The notes: generated from the letters alone by a model not told the origin. A stretch of 40,211 bases of DNA from Prochloron didemni P4-Papua_New_Guinea (GCA_000252485.1 JH610982.1:1-40211); one strand, 5' to 3'; shown: positions 15,892-24,900, numbered from the stretch's first letter. Numbers and translations: made by a program.

Positions 15892-18726
15892 TTAACCCCC
15901 CAATCCCGGTAGTTGGGAAATTGCTTCCAGCAGTTTGTCAAGATTTTGCACTACTTCGGTTGCAGTGGGCAAACCGGTGAATATTCCTTTTAATATTCTG
16001 ATTGCTTTTTTCGCTGTTTTCTTCTTACCTTCATCGGGATTTTGAGTTGCTTCTACTAAGTTTTTCACTTCTTCCAATGCGTCGCTTTTGTCCTCCTCTT
16101 CCAGACTGGTTTCATTAGAAATCGCGTTTTGCAGTTGACTTAGCAATTGTTTAATTTCTTGTTCCTGAGAGTTAGACTCTGGTAACTGATTAATCAGGTT
16201 AGCCACAGTACCATTGATATCCCCCAAACTGAAAGCACCAGCACCAGTATTATTGATAGTTCCACCAGTAATTTTTATTTTCCGTTCTCCAGTCATATTT
16301 CCGTCTCCTTGAATATTATTATTGACGTTATTAATAGGTTTTGCAGCCAATGTTTTGATAATTTCTAAGTATTCTTCTTCTCTCTCTACTCCTCTTCCTC
16401 GATCTTCAAAAGACTGTCTCCAATCTGTGGTATCATCAATTAGACTGAGAACATTGACCATTTTAAAGCTTTTGCGGCATTGAATTTCATATTCTTGAGC
16501 TGCAACAAAATCTTGTAAGTCCTTTAAAGGATAAAAATAAGAGTCTTGATTGTTTTGACACTTTTGACAATTGCAAGGTATCAACTTATTATACTTCAAG
16601 CGGTTGTAAGAATCGTGAATTTTATCTAGTTCGTGAGTAACCGCAATCAATAAATCCCGTTTTTGTTTCCCTACAACTCTAATCTTAATCTCCCGCTTGC
16701 CGTAATATTCAATTACCTCTGCGAAGGTTTGGTCTTTTTCCAGAATAACCCCGCTTTTCCAAACGTATTGCTGCTGCCAAATATGCTCGTGCATGGCAAC
16801 AATAAACTGGGTGACAATGCCTTTAGGCATGAACTCGTAGGTATAGCGGAGAATGAGATTGTTATTTCCTTGCCAAGGATAGGTTGGTTCCTCCTCTGTC
16901 AGTAGTTGAGGAGCGATGTAAATATCATCATTAGGTATTTTATAACATAGTTTAAACTTGATCATCAATTGTAGCAGTTCATCTCGGGCATTTTCATATT
17001 GTTTCTCCCCCCAAATATCTTCTAAATCACTAAGAGTGAATTTTCCCAACTTATTGCGAACGGTATCGTTATCCAAAACTTTATAAACTGCTGCAGTTCC
17101 CCATTCTGGTTTGAGGATTACAGTTTTGTTTAATAAGGGGTCATCTTGGAAATGGAGGCAAACTCCTAAATCGTGTAAATAACCGCTTAATTGTAATTTG
17201 TGTTTTCGTTCTGTAAATCCATTTTTCTGACAAATTTCTAAATATTCTTCCAAACTAATATAGTCTCTTTCGTCTATTTCTAATATTTCCCGGACTAGTT
17301 TCCAAGTTTTGGGTAACTCATCCCCCACGTGGGGTAAAGTGGTAATATAATGTTGAACTTGCTTGAGAATTTCCTCTAAACCTCGGTTGGTTTTGAGGTT
17401 AGTAGCTAAAGTTTTCTCTAGGTTGGTAAACTGTCCCCGCAAACCTCGTTGATTAATTTCTCTTTTTCGATTTTGCTTCTCGTTTTTGATAATGAGTAGA
17501 GGACTGTTATCGCTGAGGAGTTCGACGATATTGAGCCAATAATCTAAATCTGTATCTTCTGTTCTTGTATCTAAGACTAAAGCATAGAGGGAGCGTTTAG
17601 TCAAGAAAAATTGATGGGTAGCGTGGTAAATTTCTTGTCCTCCGAAGTCCCAGATATTGATGCGAAAATTTCTTTCTTGATTCCCTTTATTGCAGAGAAA
17701 ATACCAGTTAATTACATCTATTCCTTCAGTTGATTTTTCTTCTACTTGTAGTTGATAGTCCTGGTCTTGGATTTTCTTGGCTAAAGTGGTCTTTCCCGCT
17801 CCCGCTTCCCCTACTATAAGAAGTTTGGCTTCGTAGAGATAATCTACTTCTTGTTCTTCCCATTGCCGAAAGTATTCTCTAATGGCTTTTATTCCTTTTT
17901 CTGCAATTTCTATGGGGGGAGATACTAGGGGATTCTCCTTCAAATATAGCTGGGTTAAGTTCGAGAGTTGAGTGATGGATTTCGGCAGTTTTGTTAATTG
18001 ATTAGAAGTTAAATTTAACTTGGTTAAGTTTGATAGTTCGCTGAGAAATTCTGGCAGATTGGTTAATTGGTTACAACTTAAATTTAGCTCGGTCAAGTTC
18101 GAGAGTTGACTGAGAAATTTGGGTAGCTTTGTCAATTGATTTTTTCTCAAATCCAGCTGAGTTAATTTCGAGATTTTGCTGATAGATTCTGGCAAACTGG
18201 TTAATTTATTTTGACTCAAATCTAGCTGGGTTAAGTTCGAGAGTTGGCTGATAGATTCGGGTAGACTTGTTAATTTATTATGACTGAAATCTAGCTCGGT
18301 TAAGTTCGAGAGTTGACTGAGAAATTCCGGCAGACTTGCTAATTGATTTTTTCTTAAAAATAGCTTAGTTAATTTCGAGAGGTTGCCGATAGATTTTGGC
18401 AGATTGGTTAATCTATTATATCTCAAATCCAGCTCAGTCAAGTTCGAGAGTTTCCCGATAGATTCCGGCAGATTTATTAATTGATTATTATTTAAATTTA
18501 GCCAAGTCAAATTCGAGAGTTCGCTGATAGATCCCGGCAGATCGGTTAATTTATTCCCACTCAAATTTAATGACTTTAGCTGTTTTAACTCCAAGACCGT
18601 TGCCGGTATTTCCTTTAACTTGTCAGTATCGTCTGTATTCCAATCGTTGCTTAAATCTAATTCCTTCAGTTTTAGCTCTTTAGCTTGTTTTATCCTGGCT
18701 TCAAACTTGGGTGGTATCTCTTTCAT
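15892..18726 (-). CDS. Roco protein: LRR - Roc GTPase - COR - adaptor-like C-terminal domain
   Basis: A 944-residue multidomain protein. Residues about 20-265 hold about ten 23-residue leucine-rich repeats (LPESISQLSNLTQLDLSQNK type). The Roc GTPase follows, with P-loop GEAGAGKTTL (about 306-315) and switch II IWDFGGQEIYH (about 358-367). The COR region (SLEEYLEIC ... KPEWGTAAVYKVL ... QLLTEEEPTYPW) runs to about residue 640, then a segment with CNCQKC that could bind metal. The last 150 residues differ from classical Roco proteins: a Gly/Asn-rich GDGNMTG...GGTINNTGAGAF stretch, GTVANLINQLP and an acidic helical tail. That arrangement looks like an effector-associated adaptor domain found in cyanobacterial signalling and conflict proteins (inference). 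The ATG start is clear and no membrane segment is seen. The partner effector is not in this window. Confidence 0.88.
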   Translation of the reverse strand: MKEIPPKFEARIKQAKELKLKELDLSNDWNTDDTDKLKEIPATVLELKQLKSLNLSGNKLTDLPGSISELSNLTWLNLNNNQLINLPESIGKLSNLTELDLRYNRLTNLPKSIGNLSKLTKLFLRKNQLASLPEFLSQLSNLTELDFSHNKLTSLPESISQLSNLTQLDLSQNKLTSLPESISKISKLTQLDLRKNQLTKLPKFLSQLSNLTELNLSCNQLTNLPEFLSELSNLTKLNLTSNQLTKLPKSITQLSNLTQLYLKENPLVSPPIEIAEKGIKAIREYFRQWEEQEVDYLYEAKLLIVGEAGAGKTTLAKKIQDQDYQLQVEEKSTEGIDVINWYFLCNKGNQERNFRINIWDFGGQEIYHATHQFFLTKRSLYALVLDTRTEDTDLDYWLNIVELLSDNSPLLIIKNEKQNRKREINQRGLRGQFTNLEKTLATNLKTNRGLEEILKQVQHYITTLPHVGDELPKTWKLVREILEIDERDYISLEEYLEICQKNGFTERKHKLQLSGYLHDLGVCLHFQDDPLLNKTVILKPEWGTAAVYKVLDNDTVRNKLGKFTLSDLEDIWGEKQYENARDELLQLMIKFKLCYKIPNDDIYIAPQLLTEEEPTYPWQGNNNLILRYTYEFMPKGIVTQFIVAMHEHIWQQQYVWKSGVILEKDQTFAEVIEYYGKREIKIRVVGKQKRDLLIAVTHELDKIHDSYNRLKYNKLIPCNCQKCQNNQDSYFYPLKDLQDFVAAQEYEIQCRKSFKMVNVLSLIDDTTDWRQSFEDRGRGVEREEEYLEIIKTLAAKPINNVNNNIQGDGNMTGERKIKITGGTINNTGAGAFSLGDINGTVANLINQLPESNSQEQEIKQLLSQLQNAISNETSLEEEDKSDALEEVKNLVEATQNPDEGKKKTAKKAIRILKGIFTGLPTATEVVQNLDKLLEAISQLPGLGG

Positions 18727-19141
18727 CTTTATTTACTTCAACCAATTACTAAATATTGATTTAAATCCCGATCGCTTAAATACTCCATCGCTCCTACATA
18801 AGTTCAATTAGTACAATATATCATTCTTAAGATAGAAGAATGTGAAGAATTATAACGAATAGATTGAGGTTATCCCCTGGGTTGAGAAACCGGGATAAAT
18901 CTGGCTCTGTTCTACTCCATGAGATAATAATAAACCACCCCAGACACAGAGGAACCAGAGAAGAGAAAAAAGAATTTAGTATAACCATCTTAATTCATCG
19001 TGGCACAGGCATCTTGCCTGTGACTTCATCTGTGGTTCAAAAACAAGACTCCTATAAATAACAGAGGCTAGACTATGGGATAAGGTGGGCAGTGCCGCAC
19101 CCTACATATAATTCTATTAAAACAATTTGTTTGATTGTCTT
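18727..19141. other. Intergenic
   Basis: Upstream of the Roco gene. It carries half of a GAAACCGGG element (18884-18900), an inverted CAGGCATCTTGCCTG repeat (19006-19020) and a GTGGGCAGTGCCGCACC repeat near 19085. No gene. Confidence 0.55.
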
Positions 19142-19756
19142 CTAAACCCTTCTCAAATAAATTGCCCTAATATCTTCCGGTAAACTCTTCTCCAGCATTT
19201 GACGACCTTCAAACAGCAACCTTTCTACATCCGCCTCAGAAACTATCACCCCCTCCACGGGTAAATAAGCCGCAATGCGCTCCTCACTCCAGTAAAATTT
19301 ATCCACCAGCACCACTATTAAACGAACAAGAGGCTCTAAACTCTCTAACCCTTGCTCCAAATAACACCACAGTGGCGGCGGTGCGGCTTTCAGGTGGTAC
19401 TTAATCTCCTCAACAGGAGGTAATTCCATCTGATTGAGACAAAGCCCTGTCAGATCCATCAGCCAACTTTGCCGAGAATCAGACTCCAACTCACCTTCCT
19501 CCGATAGTTCCAACTCCCCCATTTCGTAGAAAATATACTTCCAAGTCAAAGCAAAAAGATAATCTCCTTGTACTTGCGATTCCGTGCCATGAGCAATCAA
19601 AGTATAAATAAGATTACTGTAGCGACAGTAAATGGTGGTGAAATACTTTCCCTGTTCTGGATAAAGCTGAAATAACTGGAACAAAGAGCGATCGCTCTCA
19701 TAAGACAAAGACTTCACCAAAGGATGTTTTGATTCCGGAAAACGGGGAATTTGCAC
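19142..19756 (-). CDS. Sigma-70-like cyanobacterial protein (tentative)
   Basis: A 204-residue soluble protein. The N-terminal half (FPESKHPLVKSL ... LFQLYPEQGKYFTTIYCRYS ... YLFALTWKYIFYEM) resembles region 2 of divergent cyanobacterial sigma-70-type factors. The C-terminal half ends with LIVVLVDKFYWSEERIAAYL followed by SEADVERLLFEGRQML, which has a region-4-like helix-turn-helix feel. The middle is acidic. It is isolated from other genes and flanked by repeats. I consider a sigma-factor-like role likely but not certain; the fallback is a conserved hypothetical protein. Confidence 0.6.
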   Translation of the reverse strand: MQIPRFPESKHPLVKSLSYESDRSLFQLFQLYPEQGKYFTTIYCRYSNLIYTLIAHGTESQVQGDYLFALTWKYIFYEMGELELSEEGELESDSRQSWLMDLTGLCLNQMELPPVEEIKYHLKAAPPPLWCYLEQGLESLEPLVRLIVVLVDKFYWSEERIAAYLPVEGVIVSEADVERLLFEGRQMLEKSLPEDIRAIYLRRV

Positions 19757-19866
19757 GATTATCAGTCAGAAGTTATAGCAATGAGCAATGAACAATTAAC
19801 AATGAACACTTCGGCTACCCTTCGACTTCGCTCAGGGCAAGCGCTCAGTGCAGGCAATTAAGAGTT

Positions 19867-19975
19867 CGTGCAGAAAAATGCCCCTTTCGCTTTGTACAAA
19901 GGTGATACAGCAGATGCAGCACTTTTGTATAATAAATGTAGCATGTGACAACACTTTAGGAGCGAAGCGCTATAG
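19867..19975 (-). repeat. 100-bp dispersed repeat, inverted copy
   Basis: Reverse-complement relative of 9447-9546, containing TTTGTACAAAGGTGATACAG and ending at a GCGAAGCGCTATA tip. Confidence 0.8.
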
Positions 19976-20122
19976 ATCTAATCTTATCGCCCCAGACCCC
20001 TTCGCGATCTGTAAATACTCAAAAATAAGGGGTAAAAATACTTGCTAGATCCAGGGAAAATCCGATAGAATGAAATAGCCCTGGGGAATCGAGGGAGGAT
20101 AGGGGATTTAGGGGGATATTCT

Positions 20123-20263
20123 CTATCTGTAGCAACCATTTTCATTAGGACTTAGGCAAATAGCTCTAGAAACCGGGTTTCTCGTCAGGATAAAATGGCA
20201 AAACCCAGAGTTTTGGTTCAGAAACCCGGTTTCTGCGTAACTATCTGTAGCAACCATTTTCAT
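20123..20263. repeat. AGGACTTA element between 23-bp direct repeats
   Basis: An identical 23-bp sequence (starts CTATCTGTAGCAACC) lies at 20123-20145 and 20241-20263. Between them is a 95-bp AGGACTTA...TGCGTAA element with GAAACCGGGTTTCT arms. Confidence 0.85.
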
Positions 20264-20301
20264 ATTTCATATAGCAAACAACCAACAACCAACAACCAAC
20301 A

Positions 20302-21129
20302 ATGAATCAGACAGAAGCTAAAATTCGCATTGATAGTCTCATTAAAGTTTATGGAGATAAACCTAGGATTGCAGTTGAACTATTTAGAAGCGGAAAAAAT
20401 CGGAGTGATATCTTAGAAGAAACGGGTCAGGTATTGGGTATTGCTGGAGTATCTCTTACCGTTGAGCGGGGAGAATTATTTGTCATAATGGGGTTATCAG
20501 GCTCGGGAAAATCAACCCTGGTTCGTTGTATTAACCGTCTGATTAATCCCACTAGCGGACATATTTATCTAGATGATGAAGATATTGCCCATGTGGATGA
20601 AGAAAGGATGCGAGAGCTTCGCCTAACTAAGGTTTCTATGGTATTCCAAAGATTTGGCTTATTTCCCCACAAAACTGTTGCGGAGAATGTGGCCTATGGT
20701 CTGAAAATGAGGAAATTAGAACCAGTTAAATGCCGTGAAAAAGCGTTAGAAAGTTTGGAAGTGGTAGGGTTAGCAAAATGGGCGGATTATTTTCCTTCTT
20801 CTCTTAGTGGAGGAATGCAACAACGGGTGGGATTGGCTCGCGCCTTGGCTACAGATGCGGATATTTTGCTGATGGATGAACCTTTTAGCGCTTTGGACCC
20901 CTTGATTCGCAGGGAAATGCAAAATGAACTGCTACGACTGCAACAGGAACTACACAAAACTATTGTCTTTATTAGCCACGATATTCATGAAGCACTGAAA
21001 ATAGGCGATCGCATTGCTGTAATGAAGGAGGGTTATATAGTCCAGGTAGGCACTCCTGAAGCAATTGTGAACGAGCCGGAAAATGACTATATTCGTGCTT
21101 TTACTGAAGACATAGCAGTTAATAGTTAA
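20302..21129 (+). CDS. Glycine betaine/proline-type ABC transporter ATP-binding protein (orphan)
   Basis: A 275-residue ABC ATPase of the ProV/OpuAA group, which would energise uptake of betaine-type osmoprotectants. Walker A is GLSGSGKST, the Q-loop VFQRFGLFPH, the signature LSGGMQQRVGLARAL, Walker B ILLMDEPFSALDP and the switch histidine in FISHDIHEA. The long N-terminal extension before the core (about 45 residues with ILEETGQVLGI) is typical of ProV. It ends shortly after the core, so the CBS pair of full-length ProV is missing. No permease or binding protein follows; instead there are 80 bp of GTTGTTT heptamers. AACAACC heptamers occupy the ribosome-binding-site position. Confidence 0.88.
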   Translation: MNQTEAKIRIDSLIKVYGDKPRIAVELFRSGKNRSDILEETGQVLGIAGVSLTVERGELFVIMGLSGSGKSTLVRCINRLINPTSGHIYLDDEDIAHVDEERMRELRLTKVSMVFQRFGLFPHKTVAENVAYGLKMRKLEPVKCREKALESLEVVGLAKWADYFPSSLSGGMQQRVGLARALATDADILLMDEPFSALDPLIRREMQNELLRLQQELHKTIVFISHDIHEALKIGDRIAVMKEGYIVQVGTPEAIVNEPENDYIRAFTEDIAVNS

Positions 21130-21132
21130 ATT

Positions 21133-21212
21133 TGTTGTTTGTTGTTTGTTGTTTGTTGTTTGTTGTTTGTTGTTTGTTGTTTGTTGTTTGTTGTTTGTTG
21201 TTTGTTATTGGT
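21133..21212. repeat. GTTGTTT heptamer array, about 11 copies
   Basis: Near-perfect 7-bp tandem repeat immediately after the ABC ATPase stop codon. Confidence 0.95.
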
Positions 21213-21883
21213 TGTTTGTTTATTCTAGCAGCAACGCTATTATTAGGGTGCGGCATTGCCCACCATAGCTGTTTTTTGAAAGGGTAAAAGTTAAATAAAC
21301 TAATTCATCTCCGTTCACGTGGCACAGGCATCTTGCCTGTGAGAGGCATCTTGCCTGTGAGAGGCATCTTGCCTGTGAGAGGCATCTTGCCTGTGAGTTC
21401 CTAAGCGGTTAATCAATTCAGAACCTTATATCAAATCTGAAAATGGTTGCTATCCCCCTAAATCCCCCTTATCAAAGGGGGACTTTTAACATAGAAGTTT
21501 TGCCCTATCTGTAAAAGCTATCGAACTGTTATTGTATCTGTAGCATTTTTTTTGTATTTCATATTACTAGGTCAAATAAATATATGTGGTGGGCAGTGCC
21601 GCACCCTACAAATTACTTGGTGTTGGGTTTCGCGTCGGAAACCCAACCTACAATATTAATAAGTAATCAAAGCGATCGCCTAATCTAAAACAAATATAGC
21701 ACTACGCATTTAGGTACTGTCATTAATAAAGCCTGAAACCTAGTCATAGCCTACTTTTTGAATTTTGAATTTTAAAGAAAGAATTTTGAATTGCGCGTAG
21801 CGCTATATCCTTGGGTGTTGGGTTTCGTATCGGAAACCCAACCTACGATCTTAATAAGACATTTGAGGTTATCTTAAAGATAG
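21213..21883. other. Intergenic, repeats only
   Basis: Contains GAGGCATCTTGCCTGT tandem units (21318-21398), a CCCCCTAAATCCCCCTTATC repeat (21452-21483), TAGGTTGGGTT-type repeats, and a TATAGC-ended MITE (21695-21807) leading to the antitoxin start. No gene. Confidence 0.6.
21695..21807. repeat. TATAGCRCTACGC-ended MITE, copy 2
   Basis: Ends TATAGCACTACGC and GCGTAGCGCTATA. Followed by a GGGTTTCGTATCGGAAACCC hairpin and then the antitoxin gene; the same order is repeated at 24712-24901. Confidence 0.8.
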
Positions 21884-22351
21884 ATGACCGTTCCTTTAGA
21901 AAAAATGCCTCAAATAGATAACGTGTATCAAATATTGGGCTTGAAAGATATTGCCCAGCGATCGCCGCAGCAAGAATATTCCCAGAAAGAGATAGTTAAC
22001 CTCATTCGTCAGGGTTTTCCTCCCAGTACAGCGGAGCAAGTAGCCGAGTATTCTGGCTTTTCTAAAGCAAAAATAGCCACTTTGCTGCACACTTCCGAAA
22101 GAACTCTATCCCGGCGGAAAAAAGAGAATAAACCTCTCGACCCCACTGAGTCAGATCGGCTTTATCGCCTTGCTCGGATTATTGCTCGTACCTTAGAAGT
22201 ATTTGAGGATGATTCTGCAGCGAAAAACTGGTTAAAAAGACCAAATCGTGCTTTAGCCGGGGTAGTTCCTTTTGAACTATTGGACACGGACGCGGGTACT
22301 CAAGAAGTGATGGAAGTGCTTACTCGAATTGAATATGGAGTTTACAGTTGA
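21884..22351 (+). CDS. Xre/MbcA/ParS-type antitoxin of a RES toxin-antitoxin pair
   Basis: A 155-residue antitoxin with an N-terminal Xre-like helix-turn-helix (GFPPSTAEQVAEYSGFSKAK, then LLHTSERTLSRRKKENKPL) and a C-terminal toxin-binding domain of DUF2384 type (LARIIARTLEVFEDDSAAKNWLKRPNRAL ... PFELLDTDAGTQEVMEVLTR), ending GVYS as in the family. These antitoxins bind the active site of RES-domain NAD-consuming toxins and repress their own operon (family knowledge). The toxin ATG begins 5 nt after this stop. The toxin is truncated, so the antitoxin is now an orphan. Its start region and upstream 200 bp are duplicated at 24690-25017. Confidence 0.92.
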   Translation: MTVPLEKMPQIDNVYQILGLKDIAQRSPQQEYSQKEIVNLIRQGFPPSTAEQVAEYSGFSKAKIATLLHTSERTLSRRKKENKPLDPTESDRLYRLARIIARTLEVFEDDSAAKNWLKRPNRALAGVVPFELLDTDAGTQEVMEVLTRIEYGVYS

Positions 22352-22355
22352 GTGC

Positions 22356-22559
22356 ATGAGTACCACCGTATGGCGAATATCTAAGAAAAAATACGCGGCT
22401 ACTGCATTTAGTGGAGAGGGTGCTAAATTAGTTGGTGGTCGTTGGAATTCTCAAGGCAATAGCATAGTTTATACTTCAGCAACTCTTTCTTTAATGGATA
22501 AATTGTTAAAAAAATCTGGATTTTGGGTATCAAAAAAATTTTCTCGCCTAATCTTATAG
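22356..22559 (+). pseudogene. RES-domain toxin, truncated
   Basis: Starts MSTTVWRISKKKYAATAFSG, then GGRWNSQG and VYTSATLSL, the conserved beginning of RES toxins (NAD-degrading enzymes) including the arginine of GGRWN. After about residue 46 the sequence no longer resembles the family (normally about 150 residues) and it stops just before a GGGTGYGGTC-ended MITE. The rest of the domain with the other catalytic residues is missing, so the toxin is dead. Confidence 0.85.
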
Positions 22560-22694
22560 GGGTGCGGTCAAAAACAGTTGAATTTTTAATTCTCAATAGT
22601 CGCGGTTTAGCCTGAAAGCCAGGCAGCCCAGAGGGCTACCCCACAATTAACTTTCTACATATTTAGCCCCAAACAACTACTTTTGACCACACCT
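22560..22694. repeat. GGGTGYGGTC-ended MITE, 135 bp
   Basis: Ends GGGTGCGGTCAAAAACAG and AGGTGTGGTCAAAAG (inverted). The flanks ATCTTATAG and ATTTTATAA agree at 7 of 9 positions, a decayed target duplication. The interior has the GGCAGCCCAGAGGGCTACCC hairpin also seen at 8032-8047 and 29104-29127. Confidence 0.82.
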
Positions 22695-23104
22695 ATTTTA
22701 TAATTAGACTATAATAATAATACGAAAGCAAAAGAAAATTCATTAGAGTCGGGAATCAGCGGGCTTACTGATGCTCAAGAAAATATATATCCTCCACTGA
22801 ATCCTCGTATCCCAAACTCCTCTCAAGCCTTACTTCAAGCCTTTAACTTGGATTTATGATAGATTTGTTCATGAAAGGCTGTGTTAACACAACTAAAAAC
22901 TTAGCGTTAGTAAAAAACAAATATTTTTCAATGTAAATATATGTAACAATTTTTGATTAAAGCTCAAAGACAAGTTGACATTATTGTAATTAGTAGGCTA
23001 GTTTCTTGAAAGATTGATCCACAAAACCGATGTTTCAATTTAAGCCATGGCAGTTGAAATTTTTGATTGTGGAAAACATCTTGTCAATGCAACTAAAATA
23101 AGCT
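22695..23104. other. Intergenic; possible gene remnant and leader of the deiminase gene
   Basis: An open plus-strand stretch (about 22702-22860, reading SLESGISGLTDAQENIY and on) has no start codon and may be the tail of a lost gene. A TTGACA at 22975-22980 could be the -35 of a promoter for the next gene (weak -10). Nothing else is recognised. Confidence 0.4.
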
Positions 23105-24550
23105 ATGTCAACAGAGAAACGCGACCAAAGTACATCAACATCACAAAATGACCAATCAAACCAAGGTACTTCGTTATCCACTTTGGTTTTTACCATTATC
23201 AGGGGTGCGTTTGCGATTGTAACGATTGTTGTCGTCGTGCTGATATGGAGTTCTGTTTCCGTCGCTGCAGAGGAAGTCGGCTCTGCCGCGGAGTGGCAGC
23301 CAGCCAAAACGATTCTCATGCATACTCCTAAAGAAGAGTTGTTTTTAGGAGTTATTGAACCTGAAGCGGCCTTGTTCGAGGATACGTTTAGTACAGATAG
23401 GGCAACAAGGGAACATGAGGATTACATAGAAGCACTTGCTGAATCTGCAGGTGCTACAGTCGTTACTTTAGAAGAGAAACTGCTACTGCTTGGCGCACGC
23501 TCGGAGTTGATTAATTTAGCAACGAGCAATTTAGCCGTAAACGGCGAGGACAACATCCTTCAATTCGAGGAAGACTGCAGCGGTGACAACTGCTTCACTC
23601 AAGCAGAAAAAGAAAAGCGGGAAGAATGTTTTAATGACAAGCTAACAAAATTGGGTTCGAGGGAACTGGTCCGTATAGCGCTACAGCGTCCAAAAATCAT
23701 ACTGCGTAAAGACCCAATTGGCCCAAATGACAAGAGTGAGGATAACTGTGAAGTGGCTGCAGGTTATGAAGTGGCTGCAGATTATAAATTAAATCCTCTG
23801 ATGAACATGTACTTCATGCGCGATCAAATGATTACTACAGCCAAAGGGGTGGTAATTGGTAAAATGGCAAGGGTACAACGTCGGAATGAGACAGAACTTG
23901 TCAAGATCGCTCTAGAGCAAATGGGCATCCAACCAATTTATGAGATAGTCGGTGAAGGTCGTTTAGAAGGTGGCGATTTCATCCCAGCGGGCGATCGCGT
24001 CTTTATCGGCAACGGCCTGCGTACTAATGAAGAAGCAGTCAAGCAAATGTTGACAAATGATGTGTTTGGTGATTCCCACCCAGATGTAATAGTTGTCAAA
24101 GATTCTTGGTTGAATCAACAAGAAATGCATCTAGACACCCATTTCAATATTATAGACGAAGACTTGGTTGTGATGGAAGAAGAGCGTTACGATCGCGATT
24201 GCACGCCCCCCCCCGATGGAAACAGTAAATGTTTGTTGGCTGATGTTTGGAAATGGGATAATGACAGTGCTGAATACAACAAGAGCGAAGAAGGTGTTAA
24301 CTTTGTTAAACTTCTAGAAGAAGAGCTCGGATTCACAATAATTCCTGTATCAATAGCAAACCAAGAAGCTTACGGTATTAACTTCCTGACTGTTGGCCCT
24401 AAGGAGATCATGATGGTGAAGGGTATCAGCCCGGAATATCAGAAAGATCTCGAAGATCGTGGTGTGACGATACATTTGATCGACTTCGACAATCTCAAAC
24501 TAGGATATGGTGCAGCTCACTGTACCACTCAAGTTTTACATCGAGAGTAA
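23105..24550 (+). CDS. Arginine-deiminase-family protein with N-terminal membrane/signal segment
   Basis: A 481-residue member of the guanidino-group-modifying (arginine deiminase/amidinotransferase) superfamily. The catalytic landmarks are present: FMRDQ (about 237), EGGDF (about 287), HLDTHFNII (H at about 341) and the C-terminal AHCTTQVL with the nucleophilic cysteine at 473. So hydrolysis of arginine or a peptidyl/guanidino substrate to the ureido product is plausible. Unlike ordinary arginine deiminase it starts with a polar 25-residue tail and one strong hydrophobic segment (about residues 27-55, VFTIIRGAFAIVTIVVVVLI), i.e. a signal anchor or cleavable signal. A cysteine-bearing acidic insertion (EEDCSGDNCFTQAEK) suggests disulphides outside the cytoplasm. 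It stands alone and is followed by a good terminator. Confidence 0.82.
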   Translation: MSTEKRDQSTSTSQNDQSNQGTSLSTLVFTIIRGAFAIVTIVVVVLIWSSVSVAAEEVGSAAEWQPAKTILMHTPKEELFLGVIEPEAALFEDTFSTDRATREHEDYIEALAESAGATVVTLEEKLLLLGARSELINLATSNLAVNGEDNILQFEEDCSGDNCFTQAEKEKREECFNDKLTKLGSRELVRIALQRPKIILRKDPIGPNDKSEDNCEVAAGYEVAADYKLNPLMNMYFMRDQMITTAKGVVIGKMARVQRRNETELVKIALEQMGIQPIYEIVGEGRLEGGDFIPAGDRVFIGNGLRTNEEAVKQMLTNDVFGDSHPDVIVVKDSWLNQQEMHLDTHFNIIDEDLVVMEEERYDRDCTPPPDGNSKCLLADVWKWDNDSAEYNKSEEGVNFVKLLEEELGFTIIPVSIANQEAYGINFLTVGPKEIMMVKGISPEYQKDLEDRGVTIHLIDFDNLKLGYGAAHCTTQVLHRE

Positions 24551-24575
24551 TTCTTGAGATAATACCAACTTGATT

Positions 24576-24604
24576 GAGGGGCTATGGACATTAGCCTCTT
24601 TTTT
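24576..24604 (+). terminator. Rho-independent terminator after the deiminase-like gene
   Basis: Stem GAGGGGCTA / TAGCCTC with loop TGGACAT, followed by a run of T. It lies 26 nt after the stop codon. Confidence 0.8.
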
Positions 24605-24711
24605 CCTATTTCTAAGACATGTAATAATTAAGATTATTCATTCAATGATAAACGAACATTGGAGTAATCAAGCCAGATAAGTTGGGTAGTGATCGCCTAA
24701 TCCAAAACAAA

Positions 24712-24824
24712 TGTAGCACTACGCATTTAGGTACTGTCATTAATAAAGCCTGAAACCTAGTCATAGCCTACTTTTTGAATTTTGAATTTTGAATTTCTCA
24801 GTTTGAATTGCGCGTAGCGCTATA
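24712..24824. repeat. TATAGCRCTACGC-ended MITE, copy 3
   Basis: Left end TGTAGCACTACGC, right end GCGTAGCGCTATA, GAATTTT heptamers inside. Part of a larger duplicated segment shared with 21664-22000. Confidence 0.8.
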
Positions 24825-24900
24825 TCCTTGGGTGTTGGGTTTCGCGTCGGAAACCCAACCTAGGATCTTAATAAGACATTTGAGGTTATCTTAAAGATAG

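Larger units (their letters stand above)
19757..20301. other. Intergenic, repeats only
   Basis: Holds TTGTTCA-type heptamers, a CCCTTCGACTTCGC repeat, the inverted 100-bp dispersed repeat (19867-19975), an AGGACTTA element flanked by 23-bp direct repeats (20123-20263), and AACAACC heptamers that run right up to the start codon at 20302. Confidence 0.6.
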
